A stretch of DNA of 64,000 nucleotides from Oscillospiraceae bacterium (GTDB taxonomy: Bacteria; Bacillota; Clostridia; Oscillospirales; Oscillospiraceae): NCBI GenBank assembly GCA_017622295.1, contig JAGARK010000038.1, positions 1 through 64,000 of the forward strand, written 5' to 3'. Every line of letters starts with the position of its first letter. The first letter of the stretch is position 1. This document shows positions 33,843-41,571 of the stretch, piece after piece. Both the position numbers and the translations under genes were made by a program. The notes under the pieces were generated by a model. The model did not search any database and was not told the origin of the DNA. It saw nothing but the letters and a program-made list of their open reading frames with translations.

Positions 33843-34546
33843 GTTCTATGCTGAAAATTGATGATATTCATGTGTACTACGGCGCCATCCACGCCATCAA
33901 GGGCATTTCCTTTGAGGTTGGCGAGGGCGAGATCGTGGCCCTGATTGGCGCCAACGGCGCGGGCAAGAGCACCATCCTGAAAACTGTCTCCGGTCTGATG
34001 CACCCCCGCAGCGGCTCCATTGAATTCATGGGTGAGAACATTGCCCACATGGACGCCTACAAGCTGCTGCGCCATGGACTGGCCCACGTCCCTGAGGGAC
34101 GGCGGATCTTCCTGCAGATGACCGTTCAGGAGAATCTGGAAATGGGTGCTTACATCCGCAAGGATGTGTCCAGGGAGGACCTGGATATGGTGTTCAACTA
34201 TTTCCCCCGGCTGAAGGAGCGCCGCAAGCAGATCGCCGGCACCCTGTCCGGCGGCGAGCAGCAGATGCTGGCCATGTCCCGTGCTCTGATGAGCCATCCC
34301 AAGCTGATGATGCTGGACGAGCCTTCCATGGGTCTGGCTCCCATTCTGGTGGACCAGATTTTCGACATCATCAAGCAGCTCCACAAGGACGGAACAACCA
34401 TTCTGCTGGTCGAACAGAACGCCAGTAAGGCCCTTGAAATCGCGGACCGGGCCTATGTTCTGGAAACCGGCAAGATCACTCTCTCCGGCACCGGTAAGGA
34501 GCTGGCCCAGAGTGACGAGGTCAGAAAGGCCTACCTGGGCGGTTAA
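33839..34546 (+). CDS. livF: Branched-chain amino acid ABC transporter ATPase LivF
   Basis: Second ATP-binding subunit, 235 residues, normal length. Walker A GANGAGKST (about 38), VPEGRRIF (LivF hallmark), signature LSGGEQQMLAMSRAL, Walker B LMMLDEPSMGLAP, and the switch LVEQN. Start overlaps livG stop (ATGA). Last gene before the operon terminator. Confidence 0.93.
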   Translation: MSSMLKIDDIHVYYGAIHAIKGISFEVGEGEIVALIGANGAGKSTILKTVSGLMHPRSGSIEFMGENIAHMDAYKLLRHGLAHVPEGRRIFLQMTVQENLEMGAYIRKDVSREDLDMVFNYFPRLKERRKQIAGTLSGGEQQMLAMSRALMSHPKLMMLDEPSMGLAPILVDQIFDIIKQLHKDGTTILLVEQNASKALEIADRAYVLETGKITLSGTGKELAQSDEVRKAYLGG

Positions 34547-34564
34547 TTTCTCTATTCATAATTG

Positions 34565-34602
34565 AACACCCTCTGCATATTCTGTGCAGGGGGTGTTTTT
34601 TA
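34565..34602 (+). terminator. Terminator of the liv operon
   Basis: AACACCCTCTGCA pairs with TGCAGGGGGTGTT (one G-T pair) around TATTCTG, followed by TTTTTTAT. Confidence 0.87.
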
Positions 34603-34754
34603 TGTGCCGCAAAAACATGCTGCGGGGGTGCCTGTGTTTTGGATTCGGGCTGGGATTGCTGGTGGGCCGTTGTCTGGAGTCCGGATTTCTTTGCCTCTGG
34701 GGTGGACTGGCGCTGGTAATCCTGGGGGTGTGTACATTGCAAAAAAATAAATAG
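34602..34754 (+). CDS. 50-residue hydrophobic Cys-rich protein after the liv terminator
   Basis: An open frame of 50 codons starting at the ATG right after the T-run. It contains two hydrophobic segments (LRGCLCFGFGLGLLVG and FLCLWGGLALVILGVC) and six Cys. GGGGGTG in the right arm of the terminator is placed as a ribosome site, so translation would require read-through and an open stem. It may be a real small membrane protein, but could be chance. Too short for usual calling. Confidence 0.4.
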   Translation: MCRKNMLRGCLCFGFGLGLLVGRCLESGFLCLWGGLALVILGVCTLQKNK

Positions 34755-34814
34755 CATAAACCTGTCCCCGGGAGAATATGCTTTGGTAACAACGCACATG
34801 AAGGAGTGATTCTT

Positions 34815-36311
34815 TTGGAATTGCAGTTTGAGAAGCAATCCTGCCGGTGCCTGAGCCGGGCTGCCCGGGAGGTCAAAAACGAGGAAGTGACTCAGGAGCT
34901 GAAGCTGCCTGACGGGATGCCGGATATCGGCCGGGTGCTGGCCACCTGGGGGCAGGTGGTGCTGCGCAGTAAGGAATGGCGGGGCGACACGGCGGCAGTG
35001 TCTGGCGGTGTGATGATATGGGTTCTCTATGCCCCGGAGGATGGGACAGCCCCTCGGTGTGTGGATACATGGATCCCCTTCACCATGAAATGGGATGTGT
35101 CCGGGGCGGATCGGGAGGGCACCATCCGGGCCATGCCGCTGCTGCGGTTTGCCGACAGCCGTGCCCTGTCCGCCCGAAAAATGATGGTTCGGGCAGGGGT
35201 CGCTATGCTGGGCGAGATGCTGTATCCCATGGAATTTCAGATCAGCCGCCCGGGGGAGATTCCTGAGGATGTGGAGTTTCTGAAGAATACGTACCCCATG
35301 CGGCTGCCCAGGCAGGCGGGAGAAAAGACCTTCCTGTTGGATGAGGAGCTGATGGTGCCGGGGGCGGCTCCGGGCGTTGACAAGATTCTCAGCTTCACCA
35401 TCCAGCCGGAGGTAACGGATCAGAAGGTAATGGCCGGGAAGCTGGTGTTCCGGGGAAACGGCAATCTGCATCTTGTATACCGGTGTGCTGAGGGAAAACT
35501 CCATACCTGGGACTTTGAGCTTCCTTTTTCTCAGTTCCAGGATCTGGATGAAGAACTGAGTGGAGAGGTACGATCCGATGCTGCAATTGCCGTGACCAGT
35601 CTGGAGCTGGATCCGGGGGAGGAAGGACGGCTGCGGCTGAAATGCGGCCTGGTCTGCCAGTATGTGATCCAGGGCTGCGAACTGGTGGAACTGGTGCAGG
35701 ATGCGTACAGTCCAGTCAGGGAGGTGCAGCCTGTCATGGAGGAGATTTCTCTCCCGGTGGTGCTGGACCAGCGCAAAGAGCTGATTTACGGGGAGCAGAC
35801 CCTGCCGGGAAAGACGGGACAGATCGTGGATGTCAGTTTCCTTCCCGATTTTCCCAGACAGCATCGGACGGGGGAGGGCATTGATCTGGAGATTCCGGGG
35901 ATGTATCAGGTGCTGTACTATGGTGAGGACGGAACCCTCCAGTCTGCCGCCGCCCGGTGGGAGGGACAGCATCACCTCGAAGCCGCAGAAAACAGCCGCA
36001 TCGGCGCTGCTGTATTGCCTCAGGGCCGGGGAAGCGGCACCGCCGGGGCGGATTCCATGGAGCTGCGGGGCCAGCTGCAGCTGGATGTGGATGCCACTGC
36101 GGAGCAGGGGATCCCCATGGTGTCCGCTCTTGAGATTGGAGAGCTTCAGGAGCCGGATCCGGCAAGGCCGTCGCTGATTTTGTGCCGCCCGGAGGGGGAG
36201 AGCCTCTGGAGCCTTGCCAAGAGATGGGGTTCCACCGTCGGAGCCATTCAGAAGGCCAATGGAATCATTGATGCGGATCAGGACAGCATGCTGCTGATCC
36301 CGGTGAGTTGA
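34815..36311 (+). CDS. SPOCS (DUF3794) and LysM protein, SipL-like spore coat/morphogenesis factor
   Basis: A 498-residue cytoplasmic protein. The N-terminus (EEVTQELKLPDGMPDIGRVLATWGQ split over strands, about 25-90) is a typical SPOCS/DUF3794 domain. Similar strand-rich units follow to about 400, and the last 50 residues are a LysM repeat (EGESLWSLAKRWGSTVGAIQKANG). C. difficile SipL has the same layout and binds SpoIVA to tether the coat. TTG 34815 is chosen because AAGGAG is 8 nt upstream; GTG 34806 overlaps that ribosome site. Mother-cell expression in sporulation is expected but not seen. Confidence 0.8.
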   Translation: MELQFEKQSCRCLSRAAREVKNEEVTQELKLPDGMPDIGRVLATWGQVVLRSKEWRGDTAAVSGGVMIWVLYAPEDGTAPRCVDTWIPFTMKWDVSGADREGTIRAMPLLRFADSRALSARKMMVRAGVAMLGEMLYPMEFQISRPGEIPEDVEFLKNTYPMRLPRQAGEKTFLLDEELMVPGAAPGVDKILSFTIQPEVTDQKVMAGKLVFRGNGNLHLVYRCAEGKLHTWDFELPFSQFQDLDEELSGEVRSDAAIAVTSLELDPGEEGRLRLKCGLVCQYVIQGCELVELVQDAYSPVREVQPVMEEISLPVVLDQRKELIYGEQTLPGKTGQIVDVSFLPDFPRQHRTGEGIDLEIPGMYQVLYYGEDGTLQSAAARWEGQHHLEAAENSRIGAAVLPQGRGSGTAGADSMELRGQLQLDVDATAEQGIPMVSALEIGELQEPDPARPSLILCRPEGESLWSLAKRWGSTVGAIQKANGIIDADQDSMLLIPVS

Positions 36312-36321
36312 AGACAAAAAA

Positions 36322-36393
36322 GACCGCCGTTCCGGGGGAGAGCCGGGACGGCGGTCGGCAGACTGTCGCTTGCCGGGGTGGATTGTCTGCCGG
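36322..36393. other. Two adjoining hairpins after the SipL-like gene
   Basis: GACCGCCGTTCCGG pairs with CCGGGACGGCGGTC (36322-36356), then GGCAGAC with GTCTGCC (about 36356-36392). The T-run is only on the minus strand (from AAAAAA at 36316), so on the plus strand this is a weak terminator. The rest of the gap to 36470 holds nothing I can identify. Confidence 0.5.
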
Positions 36394-36473
36394 ATTCAGC
36401 TTATCGCATTCAGGGCGGCGGTTGCAAGGGGATTTTGTCGAAAGAGTTGGAATTCATGATTTGGTTACCTGGC

Positions 36474-36527
36474 GCTAACTTAAATTAGCAGGAAGGACTT
36501 GTATTTTTTTTCGGATGGTGCTATAAT
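36474..36527 (+). promoter_or_regulatory. Promoter of the metal GTPase pair with an upstream inverted repeat
   Basis: TTGTAT (36499-36504), 17-nt spacer, extended TGC-TATAAT (36522-36527). GCTAA-N6-TTAGC (36474-36489) sits 10 nt before the -35 box and is a candidate operator. It does not match the usual Firmicute Zur box. Confidence 0.65.
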
Positions 36528-36559
36528 ATATCGAGAATTTTTTACAGAAGGTGTTATTT

Positions 36560-37933
36560 ATGACTAAAATTGACGTATATTCCGGCTTTCTGGGCGCCGG
36601 CAAGACGACCCTGATCAAGAAGATGATCCAGGAAGCCTATAAGGGCCAGAAACTGGTTCTGATCGAAAACGAGTTCGGCGAGATCGGCATCGACGGCGGC
36701 TTCCTGCAGGATGCCGGCATCAACATCACCGAGATGAACTCCGGCTGCATCTGCTGCAGCCTGGTGGGCGATTTTGGCAAGGCTCTGACCCAGGTGATCG
36801 AAGAGTACAACCCCGACCGGATCATCATCGAGCCCTCCGGCGTGGGCAAGCTGTCGGATGTCATCGGCGCTGTGGAGAAGGTCACGGGTGAAGATGTCAC
36901 CCTGGGCTACACCGTGGCTGTTGCAGATGCAGGTAAGGTCAAGGTCTATATGAAGAACTTCGGCGAGTTCTACAACAACCAGATCGAGACCGCTTCCACC
37001 ATCATCCTGTCCCGTACCGACTCCGTGCCCCAGGCCAAGCTGGACACTTCCGTGGCTCTGATCCGGGAGCACAATGAGGTCGCTACTCTGGTCACCACTC
37101 CCTGGAGCGAGCTGACCGGTGAGCAGCTGATCGCCGCCATGGAGGGCAAGGCCTCTCTGGCTGAGGAACTGGCAAAGCTGGAGATGGAGCGTCTGGCTGC
37201 TGAAGAGCATCACCATCATCACCATCATGAGCATGGCGAGGAATGCTGCTGCGGCCATGATCATCACGAGCATCACCATCACCACGAGCATGGCGAGGAA
37301 TGCTGCTGCGGTCACGACCATCACGAGCATCATCACCACCATGAGCATGGTGAGGAATGCTGCTGCGGCCATGACCACCACGAGCATCACCATCACCATG
37401 AGCATGAGGAGTGCTGCTGCGGTCACGATCATCATGAGCATCATCATGACCACCAGTGCGAGCACGGTCATCACCATGGCGACGAGGGCTGCCATGAGCA
37501 CCACCACGGCCACGAGGACGAGCACCACTGCTGCGAGCATCATCACCACCATGAGCATGGCGAAGAATGCTGCTGCGGTCACGACCACCACGAGCATCAC
37601 CACCACCATGACCATGATGAGCATTGCTGCTGCGGTCATGATCATCACCATCATCATGCCGATGAGGTCTTCACCTCCTGGGGTCGTGAGACCCACCTGA
37701 AGTTTGAGCGTGCTGCCATTGAGAACGCTCTGAAGGAGCTGGATTCCGGCAAGTACGGCATGGTCCTGCGCGCCAAGGGCATCCTGCCCTGCGTGGATGG
37801 CACTTGGATCCATTTCGACATGGTTCCCGAGGAGATCGACATCCGCACCGGCTCCGCCGATATCCACGGCAAGCTCTGCGTCATCGGCTCCAAGCTGGAT
37901 GAGGTCGGTGTTGCCGCTCTGTTTGGAGTGTAA
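36560..37933 (+). CDS. COG0523 (CobW/G3E-type) metal-handling GTPase with large His/Cys repeat
   Basis: A 457-residue GTPase. Walker A is GFLGAGKTTLIKKM (about 8-21), the metal-binding CxCC motif is GCICCSL (about 61-67), and DSVPQAKLD/SRTD form the base-recognition part. Between residues 216 and 367 lies a region almost entirely of His, Glu, Cys, Asp and Gly, with six ECCCGHDHH-type units, followed by a normal CobW C-terminal domain. G3E GTPases deliver Zn, Co or Ni to enzymes; the insert should bind many metal ions. GAAGGTG precedes the ATG. It is followed closely by its partner. Confidence 0.88.
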   Translation: MTKIDVYSGFLGAGKTTLIKKMIQEAYKGQKLVLIENEFGEIGIDGGFLQDAGINITEMNSGCICCSLVGDFGKALTQVIEEYNPDRIIIEPSGVGKLSDVIGAVEKVTGEDVTLGYTVAVADAGKVKVYMKNFGEFYNNQIETASTIILSRTDSVPQAKLDTSVALIREHNEVATLVTTPWSELTGEQLIAAMEGKASLAEELAKLEMERLAAEEHHHHHHHEHGEECCCGHDHHEHHHHHEHGEECCCGHDHHEHHHHHEHGEECCCGHDHHEHHHHHEHEECCCGHDHHEHHHDHQCEHGHHHGDEGCHEHHHGHEDEHHCCEHHHHHEHGEECCCGHDHHEHHHHHDHDEHCCCGHDHHHHHADEVFTSWGRETHLKFERAAIENALKELDSGKYGMVLRAKGILPCVDGTWIHFDMVPEEIDIRTGSADIHGKLCVIGSKLDEVGVAALFGV

Positions 37934-37936
37934 GTC

Positions 37937-38881
37937 ATGCAGCAGATTCCTGTTTATGTGTTCACCGGATTCCTGGACTCCGGCAAGACCAAGTTCATCC
38001 AGGAGACCCTGGAGGATTCCCGCTTCAACGACGGCGAGAGAACCCTTCTGCTGGTCTTTGAAGAGGGTGAGGAGGAGTATGATTTCTCCACTTATCCCGC
38101 TCAGAATGTGTATCTCGAGGTTCTGAATCAGGAGACCGTCACCACCCGCCAGATGGCGGATCTGGCCAGGAAGTACAAGGCCCAGCGTGTTGTGGCAGAG
38201 CTCAACGGTATGCAGCAGGTGGGCGACCTCTATATGCGCTTCCCCGAGGAGTGGGTCGTTGCCCAGGAGGTCATGTTTGCCGACGCCTCCACCTTCATGG
38301 CCTATAACGCCAATATGCGAAACCTTGTCATGGACAAGCTGGTGGGCGCTCAGATGGTGGTCTTCAACCGCCTGGAAAAGGGTCAGGACACCATGCCTTT
38401 CCACAAGCTGGCCCGGGCTGCCAACCGGAAGATCGACATTCTCTACGATTACACCGACGGCTCCACCGAGTTCGACGACATCGTAGATCCGCTGCCCTAT
38501 GACATCAATGCCCCTGTCATCGAGGTCAAGGACGAGGATTATGCCCTTTGGTACCGGGACTGCACCGAGGAGCCTGAGAAGTATGACGGTAAGACCGTCC
38601 GCTTCAAGGCGCAGGTTGCCATGCTCCGCCGGGACAAGAACGGCATGTTCGCCCCCGGCCGGTTCGTCATGACCTGCTGTGTGGAGGATATTGCCTTCTG
38701 CGGCATTCCCTGCCGCTATGCGCTCGCCAAGGAGCTGGAATCCAGAAGCTGGGTCATGGTGACCGCGAAGATCTCCGCTGAGAAGCACAAGCTCTACAAG
38801 GGCGATGTGGGTCCTGTCCTGACTGCAATTGAAGTGGTCAAGGGCGTGGAACCTGCCAACCCCGATGTGGCTGAGTTTTAA
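37937..38881 (+). CDS. CobW-type GTPase-like protein fused to a TIGR03943/DUF1980-like C-terminal domain
   Basis: A 314-residue protein. The N-terminal half has a P-loop (VFTGFLDSGKTKFIQE) like G3E GTPases, but the CxCC metal motif of its neighbour is missing, with an acidic stretch (EEGEEEYDF) nearby instead. The C-terminal third (KYDGKTVRFKAQVAML...GRFVMTCCVEDIAFCGIPC) resembles the TIGR03943/YcgQ C-terminal domain, whose CC pair may bind metal. It starts 3 nt after the first GTPase and should act with it in metal homeostasis. The companion permease of YcgQ is not in the window. Confidence 0.75.
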   Translation: MQQIPVYVFTGFLDSGKTKFIQETLEDSRFNDGERTLLLVFEEGEEEYDFSTYPAQNVYLEVLNQETVTTRQMADLARKYKAQRVVAELNGMQQVGDLYMRFPEEWVVAQEVMFADASTFMAYNANMRNLVMDKLVGAQMVVFNRLEKGQDTMPFHKLARAANRKIDILYDYTDGSTEFDDIVDPLPYDINAPVIEVKDEDYALWYRDCTEEPEKYDGKTVRFKAQVAMLRRDKNGMFAPGRFVMTCCVEDIAFCGIPCRYALAKELESRSWVMVTAKISAEKHKLYKGDVGPVLTAIEVVKGVEPANPDVAEF

Positions 38882-38886
38882 CACAT

Positions 38887-38916
38887 ATCCCCTCCCAACC
38901 GGGAGGGGATTTTTTG
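38887..38916 (+). terminator. Terminator of the metal GTPase operon
   Basis: ATCCCCTCCC pairs with GGGAGGGGAT around AACC; TTTTTT follows. Confidence 0.9.
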
Positions 38917-38935
38917 TCGGGTTTGCCCGGTTATG

Positions 38936-39046
38936 AATGTAGGGGCGACCCTCGCGGTCGCCCGTGCAGTAAGGCGTTACGGATTTGCCGCAGGTGGGCG
39001 AAACGGTATGATTGTACCGCCGGGCGACCGCAAGGGTCGCCCCTAC
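38936..39046. repeat. 108-bp palindromic repeat element (REP/MITE-like)
   Basis: The arm GTAGGGGCGACC-CTCGCGGTCGCCCG (38939-38964) is complementary to CGGGCGACCGCAAGGGTCGCCCCTAC (39021-39046) with two differences. There is no open frame. Half copies of this kind of sequence are common in gut Clostridia; a decayed half copy lies at 60811. Confidence 0.75.
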
Positions 39047-39106
39047 GGACAGAAGGGTACATGGTCGAAATTCTTGAACAAAAGTGCGAAAAAGGAAAAA
39101 TAAGTG

Positions 39107-39135
39107 GTGCATTTTTTAGTCCGCTGTGGTATACT
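39107..39135 (+). promoter_or_regulatory. Promoter of rarA
   Basis: GTGCAT (39107-39112), 17-nt spacer, extended TGG-TATACT (39130-39135). Confidence 0.6.
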
Positions 39136-39162
39136 GGGTAAAAACGAGAAGGAGGGCTGCGT

Positions 39163-40425
39163 ATGTATCAGCCATTGGCCGACCTGCTGCGGCCCACAAC
39201 TTTGGATGAGGTCTTCGGCCAGGAGCATATTCTGGGCAAGAACGCGGTGCTGCGCCGACTCATCGATTCCGGCAAGGTGCCCAATATGGTCTTCTACGGC
39301 CCCAGCGGCACGGGAAAGACCACCGTGGCCAACATCATCGCCAAACAGACCAACCGGACCCTCTATAAGCTCAACGCCACCACCGCCTCCACGGCGGACA
39401 TCAAGGAGATCGTCTCCCAGTTGGATACCTTTATGGCCCCCAACGGCATTCTGCTGTACCTGGACGAGATCCAGTCCTTTAACAAAAAGCAGCAGCAGAG
39501 TTTGCTGGAGCATATCGAAAACGGCAAGATTACTCTGATCGCCTCCACCACGGAAAATCCCTATTTCTATGTGTTCAACGCCATCCTCAGCCGCTCCACG
39601 ATTTTTGAATTCAAGCAGATCGACGCCTCCGCCGCCCTGCAGGCGGTGCACCGGGCGGTGAAATTCATGGAGGAGCGTACGGCCCTAACGGCGGTGCCGG
39701 AGGAAGGGGCTCTCGAGTACATCGCCGGAGCCTGCGGCGGCGACCTGCGTAAGGCCATGAACGCCGTCGAGGTTCTCTTCTCCGCCGGACGTGTAGAGAA
39801 TAATACCATCCCCCTGACGCTGGAGGATGCCAAAGCGGTGACCCAGAAGAGCGCCCTCCGGGCTGACCGGGACGGGGACAATTTCTATGATCTGCTGTCA
39901 GCATTGCAGAAGTCCATCCGTGGCTCTGACCCGGACGCCGCCTGCCACTATCTGGCAAGGCTCCTGGAGGCGGGGCAGATGCAGTCCGCCTGCCGCCGAC
40001 TGATGGTCATCGCGGCGGAGGATGTGGGCCTTGCATATCCCCAGATCATCCCCATCGTCAATGCCTGCGTGGACATGGCTTTGAAGCTGGGCATGCCCGA
40101 AGCCCGGATCCCTCTGGGTGACGCGGCGGTGCTGATGGCCACCTCTCCCAAGTCCAATTCCGGCCACATCGCCCTGGATATGGCTCTGGAGGATGTGCGG
40201 CGGGGCAGGGGACTGGGCTTCCCCCGGCAGCTGCAGAACGTCCACGCGGACACCTACACCCAGGAGCGCGCGCAGGGCTATCTGTATCCCCACGATTACC
40301 CCCACCACTGGGTCCGTCAGCAGTATCTGCCGGATGATCTGGTGGGGCAGCACTACTATGAATACGGCCCCAACAAGCTGGAGCAGGCTGCAAAGGCCTA
40401 TTGGGATGCCATCAAGAAGGAGTAA
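39163..40425 (+). CDS. rarA: Replication-associated recombination protein RarA (MgsA) AAA+ ATPase
   Basis: Clamp-loader-like ATPase acting at stalled replication forks, with SSB as partner. 420 residues. Walker A GPSGTGKTT (about 47-54), Walker B ILLYLDEIQSFNK, sensor 1 IASTTENPYF, Arg finger LSRS, and the RarA C-terminal region (HYLARLLEAGQ, VASEDVG-like IAAEDVGLAYP, YKYPHDYP-like YLYPHDYPHHWV). GAAGGAGG precedes the ATG. DUF951 follows in the same operon. Confidence 0.94.
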   Translation: MYQPLADLLRPTTLDEVFGQEHILGKNAVLRRLIDSGKVPNMVFYGPSGTGKTTVANIIAKQTNRTLYKLNATTASTADIKEIVSQLDTFMAPNGILLYLDEIQSFNKKQQQSLLEHIENGKITLIASTTENPYFYVFNAILSRSTIFEFKQIDASAALQAVHRAVKFMEERTALTAVPEEGALEYIAGACGGDLRKAMNAVEVLFSAGRVENNTIPLTLEDAKAVTQKSALRADRDGDNFYDLLSALQKSIRGSDPDAACHYLARLLEAGQMQSACRRLMVIAAEDVGLAYPQIIPIVNACVDMALKLGMPEARIPLGDAAVLMATSPKSNSGHIALDMALEDVRRGRGLGFPRQLQNVHADTYTQERAQGYLYPHDYPHHWVRQQYLPDDLVGQHYYEYGPNKLEQAAKAYWDAIKKE

Positions 40426-40430
40426 GCAGC

Positions 40431-40616
40431 ATGGATATTCGCCTCAACGACATTCTGGTGATGAAAAAGGCTCACCCCTGCGGTGAAAAGCGCTGGAAAG
40501 TACTGCGTACCGGCGCGGATTTCCGCCTGAAATGCCTGGGCTGCGGTCATGAAGTGATGATCCCCCGGTTCAAGGCAGAGAAGAATATCCGCACCGTGGA
40601 GCGGGCGGAAGAATGA
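40431..40616 (+). CDS. DUF951 small zinc-ribbon-like protein
   Basis: A 61-residue protein matching DUF951: LNDILVMKKAHPCGEKRWKVLRTGADFRLKCLGCGHEVMI with conserved HPCG and CLGCGH Cys/His residues that could bind zinc. Function unknown; B. subtilis YyzM is a member. AGGAG overlaps the end of rarA, 9 nt before ATG 40431. Confidence 0.9.
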   Translation: MDIRLNDILVMKKAHPCGEKRWKVLRTGADFRLKCLGCGHEVMIPRFKAEKNIRTVERAEE

Positions 40617-40630
40617 ATCGACAAACTGGA

Positions 40631-40664
40631 ACGGCAGCTGACTTGATCAGCTGCCGTTTTTTTG
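40631..40664 (+). terminator. Terminator of the rarA-DUF951 operon
   Basis: ACGGCAGCTGA pairs with TCAGCTGCCGT around CTTGA; TTTTTTT follows. Confidence 0.9.
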
Positions 40665-40713
40665 CGTACTGGTTCGGACAGAGCGTTTTTGAATGGGAGC
40701 AGGCGGGAATTTG

Positions 40714-40767
40714 TGGCGAAGTCCCCTCGCCGATGCGACCGACTTTTTTAATGGCGGAGGGTATACT
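40714..40767 (+). promoter_or_regulatory. Possible Spo0A-controlled spoIIG promoter
   Basis: TATACT (40762-40767) has no good -35 at 17 nt, as in known spoIIG promoters that rely on Spo0A. TGGCGAA (40714-40720) differs from the 0A box TGTCGAA at one base and lies about 60 nt before the likely transcript start. Inference from family knowledge. Confidence 0.35.
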
Positions 40768-40797
40768 GTGGGAACAAAGCAAAGGGGAGGCGGAGCC

Positions 40798-41571
40798 TTG
40801 CGGGTATATCTGGACCTTGTGATGATACTGAATTTTCTTGTGGATTTTTTGCTGATTCTGGGGACAAACCGGCTGGCGGGGTACCCGGCTGAGGTGGGGA
40901 GGGCTGCTCTGGCGGGATTTCTGGGAGGGGTCTATGGCGGAGTGTGTCTGGTTCCGGGCTTCCGGTTTCTGGGAAATCCTCTCTGGCGGCTGGTGTTTCT
41001 CGTGCTGATGGCCGGGGTTGCCTTCGGATGGAACCGGAGTGCGCTTCAGCGGGGTGCGGTATTCACATTGCTGAGCATGGCTCTGGGAGGACTTGCCCTG
41101 GGTTTGGGAGATGGCACATTCTGGATGCTGTTCGCATCTGCCGGTGGGATATGGCTGCTGTGCCGGTTCGGCTTCCGGGGGAGCCTGGGGGCCAGGGAGT
41201 ATGTCCCAGTGGAGCTGGGCTGGGAAGGGAAGCGGCTCAGTCTGATAGCCCTGCGGGATACGGGCAATACCCTCCGGGATCCTCTGACCGGGGAGCAGGT
41301 GCTGGTGGCGGGGGCGGATGTGGCAAAGGAGCTGCTGGGCCTGACCGGGCAGCAGCTGTTATCCCCTGTGGAGACCCTCGCTTCGGGGGTACTGCCAGGA
41401 ATGCGGCTGATCCCGTATCGGGCTGTGGGGCAGCCCGGTGGGATACTGATAGCCATTCGAATTCAGGATACAAAAGTCGGAAATTGTACCAAACCTGCAT
41501 TGGTGGCCTTTGCGCCCCAGGAGCTTGGGAGGGGAGAAGTGTATCGAATGCTGACGGGAGGAGCGATTTGA
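40798..41571 (+). CDS. spoIIGA: Sporulation sigma-E processing peptidase SpoIIGA
   Basis: Membrane aspartic protease that removes the pro-sequence of sigma E in the mother cell after a signal from the forespore. 257 residues with about five N-terminal helices and a cytoplasmic protease domain whose catalytic motif is [15 protein letters not shown] (about 155). TTG 40798 has GGGGAGG 7 nt upstream and gives the usual start [19 protein letters not shown]. Its stop overlaps the sigE start by one base. Confidence 0.9.
   Translation: MRVYLDLVMILNFLVDFLLILGTNRLAGYPAEVGRAALAGFLGGVYGGVCLVPGFRFLGNPLWRLVFLVLMAGVAFGWNRSALQRGAVFTLLSMALGGLALGLGDGTFWMLFASAGGIWLLCRFGFRGSLGAREYVPVELGWEGKRLSLIALRDTGNTLRDPLTGEQVLVAGADVAKELLGLTGQQLLSPVETLASGVLPGMRLIPYRAVGQPGGILIAIRIQDTKVGNCTKPALVAFAPQELGRGEVYRMLTGGAI

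Noticed and set aside
36436..36442. Perfect 0A box (TGTCGAA) after the SipL-like gene
   Set aside because: It lies in a gap upstream of a metal GTPase promoter by over 60 nt with no sporulation gene downstream; a 7-mer is expected by chance in a window of this size.
37207..37662. Tandem DNA repeat that might be taken for a CRISPR array
   Set aside because: It is in frame within a GTPase, has no unique spacers, and no cas genes are near.
36554..39112. Long minus-strand open frame (852 codons) opposite the two metal GTPases
   Set aside because: It is the complement of two well-supported plus-strand genes; its Met/Val-rich centre is just the reverse reading of the His/Cys repeat, and no ribosome site or family motif is seen.
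40944..41570. In-frame extension of sigE upstream of 41571
   Set aside because: It overlaps spoIIGA completely; the TGATG junction with GGGAGGAG marks the real start.
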